Shown here: piece after piece, positions 1-7,641 of the stretch
Numbering within the stretch: position 1 is the stretch's first letter
How the letters are laid out: the number at the start of each line of letters is the position of its first letter
NCBI RefSeq assembly: GCF_900102875.1
Contig: NZ_FNGH01000002.1
Span: 62,001 to 126,000, forward strand
Direction of reading: 5' to 3'
DNA: 64,000 nucleotides
DNA from: Franzmannia pantelleriensis
GTDB lineage: Bacteria; Pseudomonadota; Gammaproteobacteria; Pseudomonadales; Halomonadaceae
The notes under the pieces: generated by a model
Told to the model about the DNA's origin: nothing
The model's database searches: none
Seen by the model: only the letters and a program-made list of their open reading frames with translations
Translations under genes and position numbers: made by a program

Positions 1-534
1 TGCGTGATCGGCGCCGGGGTGGTGGGGACGCTGGTCGCTTGGCTGTGTGCGGGCATCCCTGGCACCCAGGTCTGCCTGGTGGATATCGAACCCCAGCGTG
101 CCAGCCTGGCACGTGCACTTGGGCTGACGTTCACGCTGCCCGATGAGGCGCCCCGCGGCAATGATCTGGTGATTCATGCCAGTGGCCATCCCTCGGGCCT
201 GGAGACGGCCATACGCGTAGCCGCACGCGAGGCCACCCTGCTTGAGATGAGCTGGTACGGCGAGCAGCCGGTGGCGGTGTCGCTGGGCGGGGCCTTTCAC
301 GCCCAGCGCCTGACGCTGCGCTCCAGCCAGGTAGGTGGCATTGCACCGCAGCGCCAGCCACGCTGGGACTTTCGTCGGCGCCTGGAGCTCGCACTGCGGC
401 TGCTGGCGGAACCGCGTCTGGATGCCCTGATCAGCGGCGAGACGCCCTTTGCCTCACTGCCCGATGAGATGCCGCGCCTGGTGCAGGGCGCCGGCAAGGT
501 GCTGTGTCACCGCATTCGCTATACACCGACTTGA
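1..534 (+). CDS. MDR-type (zinc-binding) dehydrogenase, C-terminal part (5' truncated by window edge)
   Basis: The frame is open from base 1, so the true start lies upstream. The first visible residues form a nucleotide-binding GAGVVG loop followed about 20 residues later by an acidic VDIEP strand end, the Rossmann fold of medium-chain dehydrogenases. The remaining 120 residues fit the C-terminal part of that family. The zinc-binding catalytic domain would be upstream and cannot be seen. It ends 27 bp before the PTPS-like gene on the same strand, so it probably belongs to the same operon and may oxidise or reduce a pathway intermediate. The substrate cannot be read from the fragment. Confidence 0.7.
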   Translation, partial: CVIGAGVVGTLVAWLCAGIPGTQVCLVDIEPQRASLARALGLTFTLPDEAPRGNDLVIHASGHPSGLETAIRVAAREATLLEMSWYGEQPVAVSLGGAFHAQRLTLRSSQVGGIAPQRQPRWDFRRRLELALRLLAEPRLDALISGETPFASLPDEMPRLVQGAGKVLCHRIRYTPT

Positions 535-561
535 TCCGAACTCTGCGCAAGGAGTCAACGC

Positions 562-963
562 ATGTATCGCCTGACTGTCCGTGACCACTTCATGATCGCC
601 CATAGCTTCAATGGCGATATCTTCGGCCCGGCCCAGCGCACCCACGGGGCCACCTATGTGGTCGATGTCACCTTCCAGCGCCGCGAGCTGGATGATGACG
701 ATCTGATCGTCGATATCGGGCTGGCCAGCGAGACGCTGTCGACGCTGTTGGCCGAATTCAACTTCCAGAATCTCGATGACTTGGAGGAGTTCCAGGGCCG
801 CAATACCACGACCGAGTTCATGGCACGGGTCATCTTCGAGCGCCTTGCAGCGGCTATTGCCGCAGGACGCCTCGGCGATAGTGGGCGTGGCCTGGAGGCT
901 CTTACTGTGACCCTCCACGAGTCGCATATTGCCTGGGCCAGCTACGAGGGAGAGCTGCAATGA
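562..963 (+). CDS. 6-pyruvoyltetrahydropterin synthase/QueD-fold protein with degenerate active site
   Basis: 133 residues, the normal PTPS/QueD subunit length. The start has an AAGGAG site 7 nt upstream. The family skeleton is visible: IAH (His14) for the first zinc ligand, THGA (His28) where HGH is expected, a VDI strand, TTTEF for the usual PT(A/S)E motif and HES near the C terminus. Key residues are missing. The third zinc His is Ala30, the catalytic Cys position before it is Ala24, and the Asp-His pair before the LND motif is replaced by FNFQ. It therefore may not perform the standard PTPS or QueD reaction. Its TGA overlaps the start of the glycosyltransferase gene, indicating translational coupling. 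Confidence 0.85.
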   Translation: MYRLTVRDHFMIAHSFNGDIFGPAQRTHGATYVVDVTFQRRELDDDDLIVDIGLASETLSTLLAEFNFQNLDDLEEFQGRNTTTEFMARVIFERLAAAIAAGRLGDSGRGLEALTVTLHESHIAWASYEGELQ

Positions 964-2027
964 CGGCAACGCCCGATCTTTGTCTGATCGTCGCCGGTGA
1001 TCCCGGCCAGCTGACCGGCGGCTACGTCTATGATGCGCACATCGTGGAGGCCCTGGAAAAGCGCGGCTGGTGGGTTCAGGTGGTGGGCCTGGCGGGGCGT
1101 TTTCCCGACCCCGACGAGCGTGCCAAGGATGCTCTGGAGACGGCGCTTGCTGCCCAGCCCGACGATGCGCGCGTGGTCATCGACGGTCTGGCGATGGGAG
1201 GGCTGCCCGAGGTGCTCGAGGCGCATGCCTCACGCCTCGACCTCACCGCGCTGGTGCATCACCCGCTGGCCGACGAGACCGGCCTGGATGAGGCGACCCG
1301 CGTACGGCTATTCGACAGTGAGGCGCGCGCCCTGGCCTTGGTGGCGCGGGTTATCAGCACCAGTGCCTTCACCGCTCGGCGGCTGCGCGACTTCGGCGTT
1401 GCCGTGTCGCAGGTGGTGGAGCCCGGCGTCGAGCCGGCAGCGCTGGCGCCCAGCGCCCTCGATCTGGAGGACAGCGAGCGCCCCCAGCGGCTGCTGTGCG
1501 TGGCCAGTGTAACCCCGCGCAAGGGCCACGACCTGCTGGTCGAGGCGTTGGCGGGCCTCGATGCAGCCCGTTGGACCTGCGACTGCATCGGGGGACTCGA
1601 CCGCGACCCGGAGCACGCCGAACGCGTCGCGGCCAGCGTTGTCGGGCATGGCTTGACGGAGCAGTTCCGGCTGCTCGGCGAACGTGATCCCCAGGCCCTG
1701 GACACGGCCTACCGCGAGGCGGATCTGTTCGTGTTGCCCTCGCATTACGAAGGCTACGGCATGGTGGTCACCGAGGCGCTGGCCCGCGGGCTGCCGGTGA
1801 TTACCACCACCGGCGGGGCGCTGCGCTTCACGCTGCCCCAAGGCGCCGGCCTGGCGGTCGCCCCCGGTGATGTGGGCGCGCTGCGGGGCGTTCTGCGGCG
1901 CTGGCTGGAAGACGCCGGTTTGCGCCGCGAGCTGCGGCGTGGGGCCATCGCGGCGCGTGAACAGCAGCGCGATTGGCAGGCGGCCGGCGATGCCTTCGCC
2001 GCTGCCCTTGGGGTACCGCATACATGA
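960..2027 (+). CDS. GT4-family glycosyltransferase
   Basis: 355 residues with a GT-B layout. The N-terminal half has the GGY acceptor-side loop near residue 20. The C-terminal half has the nucleotide-sugar signature with Glu264 and Glu272 seven residues apart in a YEGYGMVVTEA context, typical of retaining GT4 enzymes. No signal peptide or membrane segment, so cytoplasmic. It starts at an ATGA overlap with the PTPS-like gene and ends at an ATGA overlap with the methyltransferase gene. Acceptor and sugar donor are unknown. Coupling to pteridine-type genes makes a pterin or pyrimidine glycoside a reasonable inference. Confidence 0.85.
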   Translation: MTATPDLCLIVAGDPGQLTGGYVYDAHIVEALEKRGWWVQVVGLAGRFPDPDERAKDALETALAAQPDDARVVIDGLAMGGLPEVLEAHASRLDLTALVHHPLADETGLDEATRVRLFDSEARALALVARVISTSAFTARRLRDFGVAVSQVVEPGVEPAALAPSALDLEDSERPQRLLCVASVTPRKGHDLLVEALAGLDAARWTCDCIGGLDRDPEHAERVAASVVGHGLTEQFRLLGERDPQALDTAYREADLFVLPSHYEGYGMVVTEALARGLPVITTTGGALRFTLPQGAGLAVAPGDVGALRGVLRRWLEDAGLRRELRRGAIAAREQQRDWQAAGDAFAAALGVPHT

Positions 2028-2923
2028 AAGCCGTGGATCGCAGCGCGGCGGGCAGCCGTTTCGACAGCGACTGGCTGGCGTTACGTGAGGCGGCCGATCA
2101 CGCTGCTCGCTGTGCCCGACTAACCGCCCAGGCGGGCACCTGGCTAAGCCGTGTCCGCGCATCTGACAGCGCACCGCTGACGCTGGTCGATCTGGGCTGC
2201 GGGCGCGCCAGTAACCCGGCCTATCTGGCGTCGCGGTTGCCTGGCCCGCAGCGCTGGCGGCTGGTGGATCATGATCCGGCGTTGTTGGAGGGGGCTCGCC
2301 AGCGGCTGGCACGCCATGTCGACGCGACGGGCAAGCAGCCCGATATCGAAAATCGCCAGGTTGACCTGGCCGACGTCAAGGCGCTGTCTGGACTGCTCGA
2401 TGGCGCCGACATGGTATGCGCCTCGGCGCTGTTCGACCTGTGCTCGGCGGACTGGATCGAAGCGCTTGCCGAGGCCTGTGCGGCACGCCAGTTGGCCGGG
2501 CTGTTTACGCTCAGCGTCGACGGTCACTGGCAGTTCATCGATGCCGACGGTGCGCGGCAGAACGCCGAGGATGACTGGCTGCGCTGTCAGTTCGTCGACC
2601 ATCAGCGCCGCGACAAGGGGCTGGGTGCGGCCTTGGGCGGGGCGGCTCCGGCGGCACTGGCAAGCGTCTTCGAGGCGCGCGGCTATCGTGTCGAGCGTGC
2701 ATCGAGCCCATGGCGCCTGGCGCCGGGCAGCGAGGCGGCGCTGTCCCTCGGTCAGTCGCTGGTGGCCGGCTGGGCCACGGCGGCCACCGAGCAGTGCCCG
2801 GCTCAGGCGGCGCGCATCGAGGCCTGGCAGCTGGCGCGCCAGCGTGACCTGGCCAATGCACGCTGTGGGGTATGGGTTGGCCACATTGATCTTCTGCTGA
2901 CCCCGCCCGGGAGTGATGGCTGA
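2024..2923 (+). CDS. class I SAM-dependent methyltransferase
   Basis: 299 residues. The SAM-binding motif I is DLGCGRAS starting at Asp56, followed by an acidic LVDHDP strand (motif II). I chose the ATG at 2024 because it overlaps the glycosyltransferase stop (ATGA); the frame is open further upstream, but that would bury most of the preceding gene's end. The TGA overlaps the ATG of the membrane-protein gene (TGATG). Cytoplasmic. The methyl acceptor is unknown and is presumably an intermediate of the same cluster. The C-terminal third is not recognisable beyond the fold. Confidence 0.8.
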   Translation: MKAVDRSAAGSRFDSDWLALREAADHAARCARLTAQAGTWLSRVRASDSAPLTLVDLGCGRASNPAYLASRLPGPQRWRLVDHDPALLEGARQRLARHVDATGKQPDIENRQVDLADVKALSGLLDGADMVCASALFDLCSADWIEALAEACAARQLAGLFTLSVDGHWQFIDADGARQNAEDDWLRCQFVDHQRRDKGLGAALGGAAPAALASVFEARGYRVERASSPWRLAPGSEAALSLGQSLVAGWATAATEQCPAQAARIEAWQLARQRDLANARCGVWVGHIDLLLTPPGSDG

Positions 2924-4860
2924 TGGTTGGCGTGCCGTGGCGGCGCACCCTGCTGCGCCTGGTGATCAGCCTGGCGCTGCTGGGCGGCGTGGCGGTGTGG
3001 CTGGAGGCCGGGGAAGTGGTGGCCCAGGTGCAGCGGCTGGCCCCCGGCTGGGTGCTGCTGGCGCTGCTGTTGAGTCTGCCGCAGGTCGTGATCTCTGCCT
3101 GGCGCTGGCGCTTCACTGCGGCGCGGCTCGGGGTGGCGCTCGGCTGGCGCCGTGCCATCAATGACTATTACCTGGCTAGCTTCCTCAATCAGGTGTTGCC
3201 CGGCGCGGTGCTCGGTGATGCCACCCGCGCCTGGCGCCATGCGCGCGCCAGTGGCCAACGCGCTGCCGCCTGGCGCGGCGTGCTGATCGAGCGCGCGTCC
3301 GGTCAGCTGGTGCTGGCGCTGGTGACGCTGGCGATCCTGGCGCTGTCGCCGCGCTGGCATGCGGCGCTGGGCAATTTGCTGGCGCGGCCCGCGGTGGGGT
3401 TGGCGATAGCGGTGCCGGCGCTGCTTGGCCTGCTGCTGTGGTGGAAGCGCAGCCACACCCGGGCCAAGACACCCGGCTGGGCCGACGGCCTGGGTGGCGA
3501 TTTGCGCCGTGCGCTGTTTAGCCGCCGCGCCTGGCCGGCACAGCTGGGCGGCTCGCTGCTGGTGCTGGCCAGCTATGCGGCGATCTTCGTCTGCGCGGCG
3601 CGTGCGATCGGTGTCGAGCTGTCGGCCACGACGCTGCTGATACTGTTGCCCCCGGTGCTGCTGGCGATGCTGATCCCGCTGTCGGTGGCCGGCTGGGGCT
3701 TTCGCGAAGGTGCTGCGGCGCTGGTCTGGCTTAGTGTCGGCTTACCGCCGGCTCAGGGGGTGGCAGTGTCGGTGAGCTATGGGCTGCTGGTGCTGCTGGC
3801 CAGTCTGCCCGGTGCGCTGTGCTGGTGGCAGCGCCAGCATTCGTCGCCGCCGGCCTCAGCCGCGGGAGGCACTCAGGACGATGTCGAAGAGGGTGTCGTC
3901 ACCGCAGTCGAAGCGTCGCGTCACGGGGCGCAGCGCCTGATCCAGGGTGTCGATGATCGGCAGCGTCAGACCGGGACGGCCGGAGCCGATCAGCAGTGGC
4001 GCCACCAGCAGGTGCAGCCGATCGACGCAGCCGGCGGCAATGAACTGCGACACGGTCTGGCCGCCGCCTTCGACCAGCACGCGCCGGCAGCCGGCCTGGC
4101 GCAAGGCATCAATCACCGCCTGCGGGGACACGCGACCTTCGGCGTCCCGTGCCAGCCAGCGCTGGCTGACATGGTCGCCGACCCCGGCGGGCGCGACGAC
4201 ACCCTCGCCCAGCAGGTGCAGGGTGGCCTGCGTCGGGTCCTGAAACACCCGTCGTGCGGCTGGCACCCGGCCGCGCGGATCGAGCACCACCCGCAGCGGT
4301 TGGCGCCCCTCGATGTGGCGCACGTTGAGCTGGGGATCGTCCTCGTCGGCGGTACCGGCGCCGACCAGCACCGCGTCCATCAGGGCCCGCAGCCGGTGCA
4401 GGTGAACCCGGCTCTCGACCCCGTTGACGTAGTGGGAATGGCCGCTGTGGGTGGCGATGCGCCCGTCGAGGCTCTGACCGAGCTGCGCGACGACCCGCGG
4501 GTCGCTATCACAGACCAGCGGCAGCAGGCTGTCGAGCAGCGCACCGGCGGCATCCGTCAGCGTGGGCTCGGCGTGCCAGCGCCCGCCGCGCTCGAGGCTC
4601 AGCGCGGCACTGTCGAAGGTGACGCGCAGCGAGGCTTGCGTTTTCCAGGCATGGTCGCGCGCTGTTTCAAGGGCATGCCAGGCCAGGGCCAGATCGGTGT
4701 CGTCGCAGCGCGGCGCAGGGGACTCGCTCATGCAGGGTCTCGCTCGGTCAGAAACGTCCCTTATCATGCGCAGCCCCGGATGCCGGCACAAGGCCAACGC
4801 ATCCGTGGGGCTGTCGCACCCGTATCCCGATTCATCACCTTTCGTGCCATACGCGGTTGA
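2923..4860 (+). CDS. lysylphosphatidylglycerol synthase TM-domain family (PF03706-like) membrane protein with antisense read-through tail
   Basis: The first ~310 residues form a typical eight-helix flippase-like domain, with LNQVLPGAVLGDATRAWR around residues 87-104 and SVAGWGFREGA near 260. That is the usual length of the whole family. No stop codon follows at about 3855. The frame stays open for a further ~335 low-complexity polar residues that are exactly antisense to the reductase gene at 3856-4731, and stops only at 4858. The tail has no recognisable domain. Either the protein carries a non-functional tail or the stop was lost by mutation or sequencing error. Coupled by TGATG to the methyltransferase. 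It probably moves or senses a lipid or glycoside at the inner membrane. Confidence 0.6.
   Translation: MVGVPWRRTLLRLVISLALLGGVAVWLEAGEVVAQVQRLAPGWVLLALLLSLPQVVISAWRWRFTAARLGVALGWRRAINDYYLASFLNQVLPGAVLGDATRAWRHARASGQRAAAWRGVLIERASGQLVLALVTLAILALSPRWHAALGNLLARPAVGLAIAVPALLGLLLWWKRSHTRAKTPGWADGLGGDLRRALFSRRAWPAQLGGSLLVLASYAAIFVCAARAIGVELSATTLLILLPPVLLAMLIPLSVAGWGFREGAAALVWLSVGLPPAQGVAVSVSYGLLVLLASLPGALCWWQRQHSSPPASAAGGTQDDVEEGVVTAVEASRHGAQRLIQGVDDRQRQTGTAGADQQWRHQQVQPIDAAGGNELRHGLAAAFDQHAPAAGLAQGINHRLRGHATFGVPCQPALADMVADPGGRDDTLAQQVQGGLRRVLKHPSCGWHPAARIEHHPQRLAPLDVAHVELGIVLVGGTGADQHRVHQGPQPVQVNPALDPVDVVGMAAVGGDAPVEALTELRDDPRVAITDQRQQAVEQRTGGIRQRGLGVPAPAALEAQRGTVEGDAQRGLRFPGMVARCFKGMPGQGQIGVVAARRRGLAHAGSRSVRNVPYHAQPRMPAQGQRIRGAVAPVSRFITFRAIRG
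3856..4731 (-). CDS. stand-alone RibD C-terminal-type reductase
   Basis: 291 residues. Residues ~80-285 match the dihydrofolate-reductase-like RibD reductase domain: SLDGRIA, the DAVLVGAGTADEDDPQL stretch, VVLDPRGR, and VLVEGGG near the C terminus. The zinc deaminase domain of bifunctional RibD is absent. In its place is a ~75-residue N-terminal extension I do not recognise. The ATG at 4731 suits a candidate promoter at 4763-4791. Divergent to ribA by 147 bp. Without a deaminase the product of a reductase step on the ribA product would keep the 2-amino group, as pterins do. The whole gene lies antisense under the open tail of the neighbouring membrane-protein frame. Confidence 0.8.
   Translation of the reverse strand: MSESPAPRCDDTDLALAWHALETARDHAWKTQASLRVTFDSAALSLERGGRWHAEPTLTDAAGALLDSLLPLVCDSDPRVVAQLGQSLDGRIATHSGHSHYVNGVESRVHLHRLRALMDAVLVGAGTADEDDPQLNVRHIEGRQPLRVVLDPRGRVPAARRVFQDPTQATLHLLGEGVVAPAGVGDHVSQRWLARDAEGRVSPQAVIDALRQAGCRRVLVEGGGQTVSQFIAAGCVDRLHLLVAPLLIGSGRPGLTLPIIDTLDQALRPVTRRFDCGDDTLFDIVLSASRG
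4763..4791 (-). promoter_or_regulatory. candidate sigma70 promoter of the RibD-type reductase gene
   Basis: On the minus strand TTGTGC (4791-4786) is followed after 17 bp by CATGAT (4768-4763), or after 19 bp by TGATAA. It lies about 30 bp upstream of the ATG at 4731 and supports that start. The match to consensus is modest. Confidence 0.3.
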
Positions 4861-4878
4861 ACGCGACAAGGAGGCTCC

Positions 4879-6027
4879 ATGCCACGCACAGGACATCACG
4901 TCGAGCGCGCCATCTTCGATCTTCGCCGCGGCGTGCCGGTGGTACTGCAGGATGCCGACACGGCGATCCTGATTCAGCCGCTGGAGGGATTGCAGGCGAG
5001 CCGCCTGGGCGAACTGCAGGCAGATGCCTCGCTGGTGGTCAGTCGCCACCGCCTGGCGGTGCTGGGCGGCGACCCTGAGCGGGGACGTGCAGCGCCCGGT
5101 GTCGAGGCGATGCGTTTGCCACTGGGCAGTTGTGGGCCCCTTGACCTGGCACGCCTCGAGCGGCTGGCCTTCGGCGCTCAGCCGGAGCCGAGGGCGGCAG
5201 CGCTAGCCCAGCCGGCCAGCGTGGGGGAGTGTGGTGCGCTGGCGCTGATGCGCCGCGCGCTACTGATCCCAGCCGCGCTCACCGTCACCCTGACCGGTGA
5301 AGCGCGTGAGTTGGCGCAGGCGCGTATCGCCGCCGGCGAATGGCTAAGCGTTGATGCCGAGGCGGCGATCGGCTGTTTCGACAGCGCCGCGGGGATGCTG
5401 ACCCGGGTCAGCGATGCGCGGATCCCGCTGGCCGACGCGCCAGAGAGTCGCTTTATCCTGTTCCGCGAGCCGGATGGCTTGCGCGAGCATGTGGCGGTGG
5501 TGATCGGCGAGCAGCACGACTGGCAGCCGGCGGTGCCGCTGCGCCTGCACTCGGCGTGCCTGACCGGCGACCTGTTCGGCAGCCTGCGCTGCGACTGCGG
5601 TGAGCAGCTGCGCAATGCGGTATCGGATATCGAGTCGATGGGCGGCGGGGTCTTGCTGTACCTGGCTCAGGAGGGGCGGGGCATCGGCCTGGCCAATAAG
5701 CTGCGAGCCTATACCCTGCAGGATGGAGGATTGGATACCGTGGACGCCGACCAGGTGCTGGGGTTCGGCGACGATGAGCGCCACTACCGGGCGGCGGTGG
5801 ACATGCTGGGGGCGCTGCAGATCCAGCGTGTCCAGCTGCTGACCAATAACCCGCAGAAGATCGCCTCGTTGGAGGCCGGCGGCATCGAGGTGGTGGAGCG
5901 TCAGGCGCTGTATGGTCGCCTCAACGATCACAATCGCCGCTACCTCAGCGCCAAGGCGGAGCGCGCCGGCCACTTGCTGGACGATGTGCTGCACGCCGAT
6001 AGCTCGCGTTCCTCGGCCTGCAAGTAG
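4879..6027 (+). CDS. ribA: GTP cyclohydrolase II with atypical N-terminal half
   Basis: 382 residues. Residues ~190-375 are a complete GTP cyclohydrolase II: the three zinc cysteines in CLTGDLFGSLRCDCG, QEGRGIGL, RAYTLQD, TNNPQK and the C-terminal KAERAGHLL. The enzyme converts GTP to 2,5-diamino-6-ribosylamino-pyrimidinone phosphate plus formate and pyrophosphate. The ~190-residue N-terminal half sits where a DHBP synthase (RibB) domain would be. It begins similarly (AIFDLRRG) but lacks the acidic DDEDRENEGD-type catalytic loop, so it is a degenerate or different domain. Start supported by AAGGAGG 5 nt upstream. Its neighbours suggest a dedicated second copy for a pterin-like pathway, not housekeeping riboflavin synthesis. 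Confidence 0.88.
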   Translation: MPRTGHHVERAIFDLRRGVPVVLQDADTAILIQPLEGLQASRLGELQADASLVVSRHRLAVLGGDPERGRAAPGVEAMRLPLGSCGPLDLARLERLAFGAQPEPRAAALAQPASVGECGALALMRRALLIPAALTVTLTGEARELAQARIAAGEWLSVDAEAAIGCFDSAAGMLTRVSDARIPLADAPESRFILFREPDGLREHVAVVIGEQHDWQPAVPLRLHSACLTGDLFGSLRCDCGEQLRNAVSDIESMGGGVLLYLAQEGRGIGLANKLRAYTLQDGGLDTVDADQVLGFGDDERHYRAAVDMLGALQIQRVQLLTNNPQKIASLEAGGIEVVERQALYGRLNDHNRRYLSAKAERAGHLLDDVLHADSSRSSACK

Positions 6028-6034
6028 CCCGGAT

Positions 6035-6841
6035 TCAGGGCGCGGAGCCGGGCAGCGTCAGTTGCTGAGTTTCGATGACGATCTCGGCCAAGCGCTCGGC
6101 GTAGTGCGCCACCAGCCGCTCGCCGAGTGCGGCATCGGCCAGGGTGGCGTTGCCGGCGACGCCGTCGGCATGCAGGTCTTCGGCCAGCCAGGCAAACGAC
6201 GCCTCGCCCTCGGGGCCGACGGCCTTGCCGGCGGCAGCCAGGGATTCCGCGCTGGTCTGCGGGTGCCCGGCCCGCGACATCTCGACCTTGTGCGGCGCCA
6301 GGTGCAGCATAATGGCGGTTTCCAAGGCGCCGCCGTGGAGGCCGTGGCGGAGCTCCTCGGTGGGTAGCCAGTCGTTGGGTGGTGGCGCCAGCCGGGTGTA
6401 GGTGGCCTTGACCACCAGCATGGCGTGGCGGCGACGCAGCGTTAAGGCGGCCAGGTCCATCACCGCCTTGTTGCCACCGTGGCTATTGAGCAGCAGCAGA
6501 CGACGAAGGCCGGCGTGGGCGATACTGTCGCCGTAGGCTTCGAGGGTGGCGATGGCCAGGGGCGCGGGCAGGCTGAGGGTGCCGGGGTAGCTGGCGTGCT
6601 CGTCGCTGGCGCCCACCGCCAAGGGGGGCAGGCACAGGGCGCAGACGCTGGCTTGACGCGCCAGCAGTGCGTCCAGCGTGGCCTGTTGCAGCCCCAGGCC
6701 AATGTCGAGGTCGGTGGAGAGCGGCAGATGTCGGCCGTGCTGCTCGATGGCGCCGAGCACCAGGATCACTACCGGGTCCTCGTCGGCGAGCTCGCCGAGG
6801 CGATCCTGGGTGAGGTCGGCCCAGTGGTAAGTGCGAGTCAT
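6035..6841 (-). CDS. creatininase-family amidohydrolase
   Basis: 268 residues. Family signatures: GAIEQHGRHLPLSTD (metal-binding Glu, His and Asp) near residue 30, SHGGN in the middle and HGGALETAIML towards the C terminus, where family members usually have HAGExETS. The family includes creatininase and the archaeal formamide hydrolase ArfB, which acts on an early pyrimidine of riboflavin and F420 synthesis. Its ATG overlaps the FkbM methyltransferase stop (ATGA), so it is transcribed as the last gene of the opgG-opgH unit. Its 3' end is only 7 bp from the ribA 3' end. It may serve the pteridine-type cluster; this is inference from position and family chemistry. Confidence 0.8.
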   Translation of the reverse strand: MTRTYHWADLTQDRLGELADEDPVVILVLGAIEQHGRHLPLSTDLDIGLGLQQATLDALLARQASVCALCLPPLAVGASDEHASYPGTLSLPAPLAIATLEAYGDSIAHAGLRRLLLLNSHGGNKAVMDLAALTLRRRHAMLVVKATYTRLAPPPNDWLPTEELRHGLHGGALETAIMLHLAPHKVEMSRAGHPQTSAESLAAAGKAVGPEGEASFAWLAEDLHADGVAGNATLADAALGERLVAHYAERLAEIVIETQQLTLPGSAP

Positions 6842-7641
6842 GGCGTCCCTCCGAATGGCGGCGTGGGTTGGCGTCGGGCATAGAGGTCGCCCGAGGCGAG
6901 GCCGCCGGCGCCGCCCTCGAGCCAGTCGCGCGCCTGAGAGGCGCTGCGCCATTCGTCCCAAAGAAAGTCGCGGCGTTCGCCCTGAATGGCGTTGAAGCGG
7001 TAATCGCCCAGCGCCTCGAGACGCTGGACGCAGGCATGGGCAACGTCCAGCGCGCCAGCGACGAACTCTACCGACAGCGCCTCTACCGGCTGGCTCAGCC
7101 CGGCCAGCACCTCGGCCTCGAAGCCCTCTACGTCGATCTTGATGAAGCGCGGGACACCGAAGCGTGCGATCAGGGCATCGAGGGTGGTGACCGTCACCCT
7201 GACCCGGCGTTCCCAGCGTACCTGGCGAAAGCCGGGATTGTCGCGGCCGATGCGTTCGCGCCATTGGCGAGCGAGGGTGGAGACGCTGGGATTGGCGACG
7301 CTGATGGCAATCTCTGCCTCGCCCTCCTCGGGGCCGGCAGCCAGCGGCATCAATACCAGACCGCGGCGCTCGCCCATCAGCCTTACCAGCCAGCGAAACA
7401 GGCGTGGCTGCGGCTCCAGTGCCACCACTTCGGAGCCCAGCGCCTGAAAGGCCGCGGTGCGGTCACCAAGATGTGCCCCGATATCGAAAGCCAGGTCGCC
7501 GGGGCCAAGAAACTCGCCGTAGAGTTGTTGCAGGCCGCGCTGGCGACCCGGACGCCAATAGACCACTAGCGAGCGGGCCATACCCAGCGCGAACTTGCCG
7601 CGTTCCAGCAGCGACGGCGGGGAGTGGGTGGCGTGGGACAT
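6838..7641 (-). CDS. FkbM-family methyltransferase
   Basis: 267 residues. Motif I is FDIGAHLGD around residue 52, followed by VVALEPQP and the FkbM signature FIKIDVEGFE around residue 160. These SAM enzymes usually O-methylate sugars or polysaccharides. Start at 7641 forms a TGATG overlap with the opgH stop, and the gene's own stop overlaps the creatininase start. Placement directly behind opgGH suggests methylation of periplasmic glucan or of the product of the adjacent cluster. No signal peptide. Confidence 0.8.
   Translation of the reverse strand: MSHATHSPPSLLERGKFALGMARSLVVYWRPGRQRGLQQLYGEFLGPGDLAFDIGAHLGDRTAAFQALGSEVVALEPQPRLFRWLVRLMGERRGLVLMPLAAGPEEGEAEIAISVANPSVSTLARQWRERIGRDNPGFRQVRWERRVRVTVTTLDALIARFGVPRFIKIDVEGFEAEVLAGLSQPVEALSVEFVAGALDVAHACVQRLEALGDYRFNAIQGERRDFLWDEWRSASQARDWLEGGAGGLASGDLYARRQPTPPFGGTP

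Noticed and set aside
2923-4860. A true fusion protein of flippase-like domain with a second functional domain
   Set aside because: The tail is an exact antisense reading of a well-conserved reductase gene and shows no domain, so I do not call it bifunctional.
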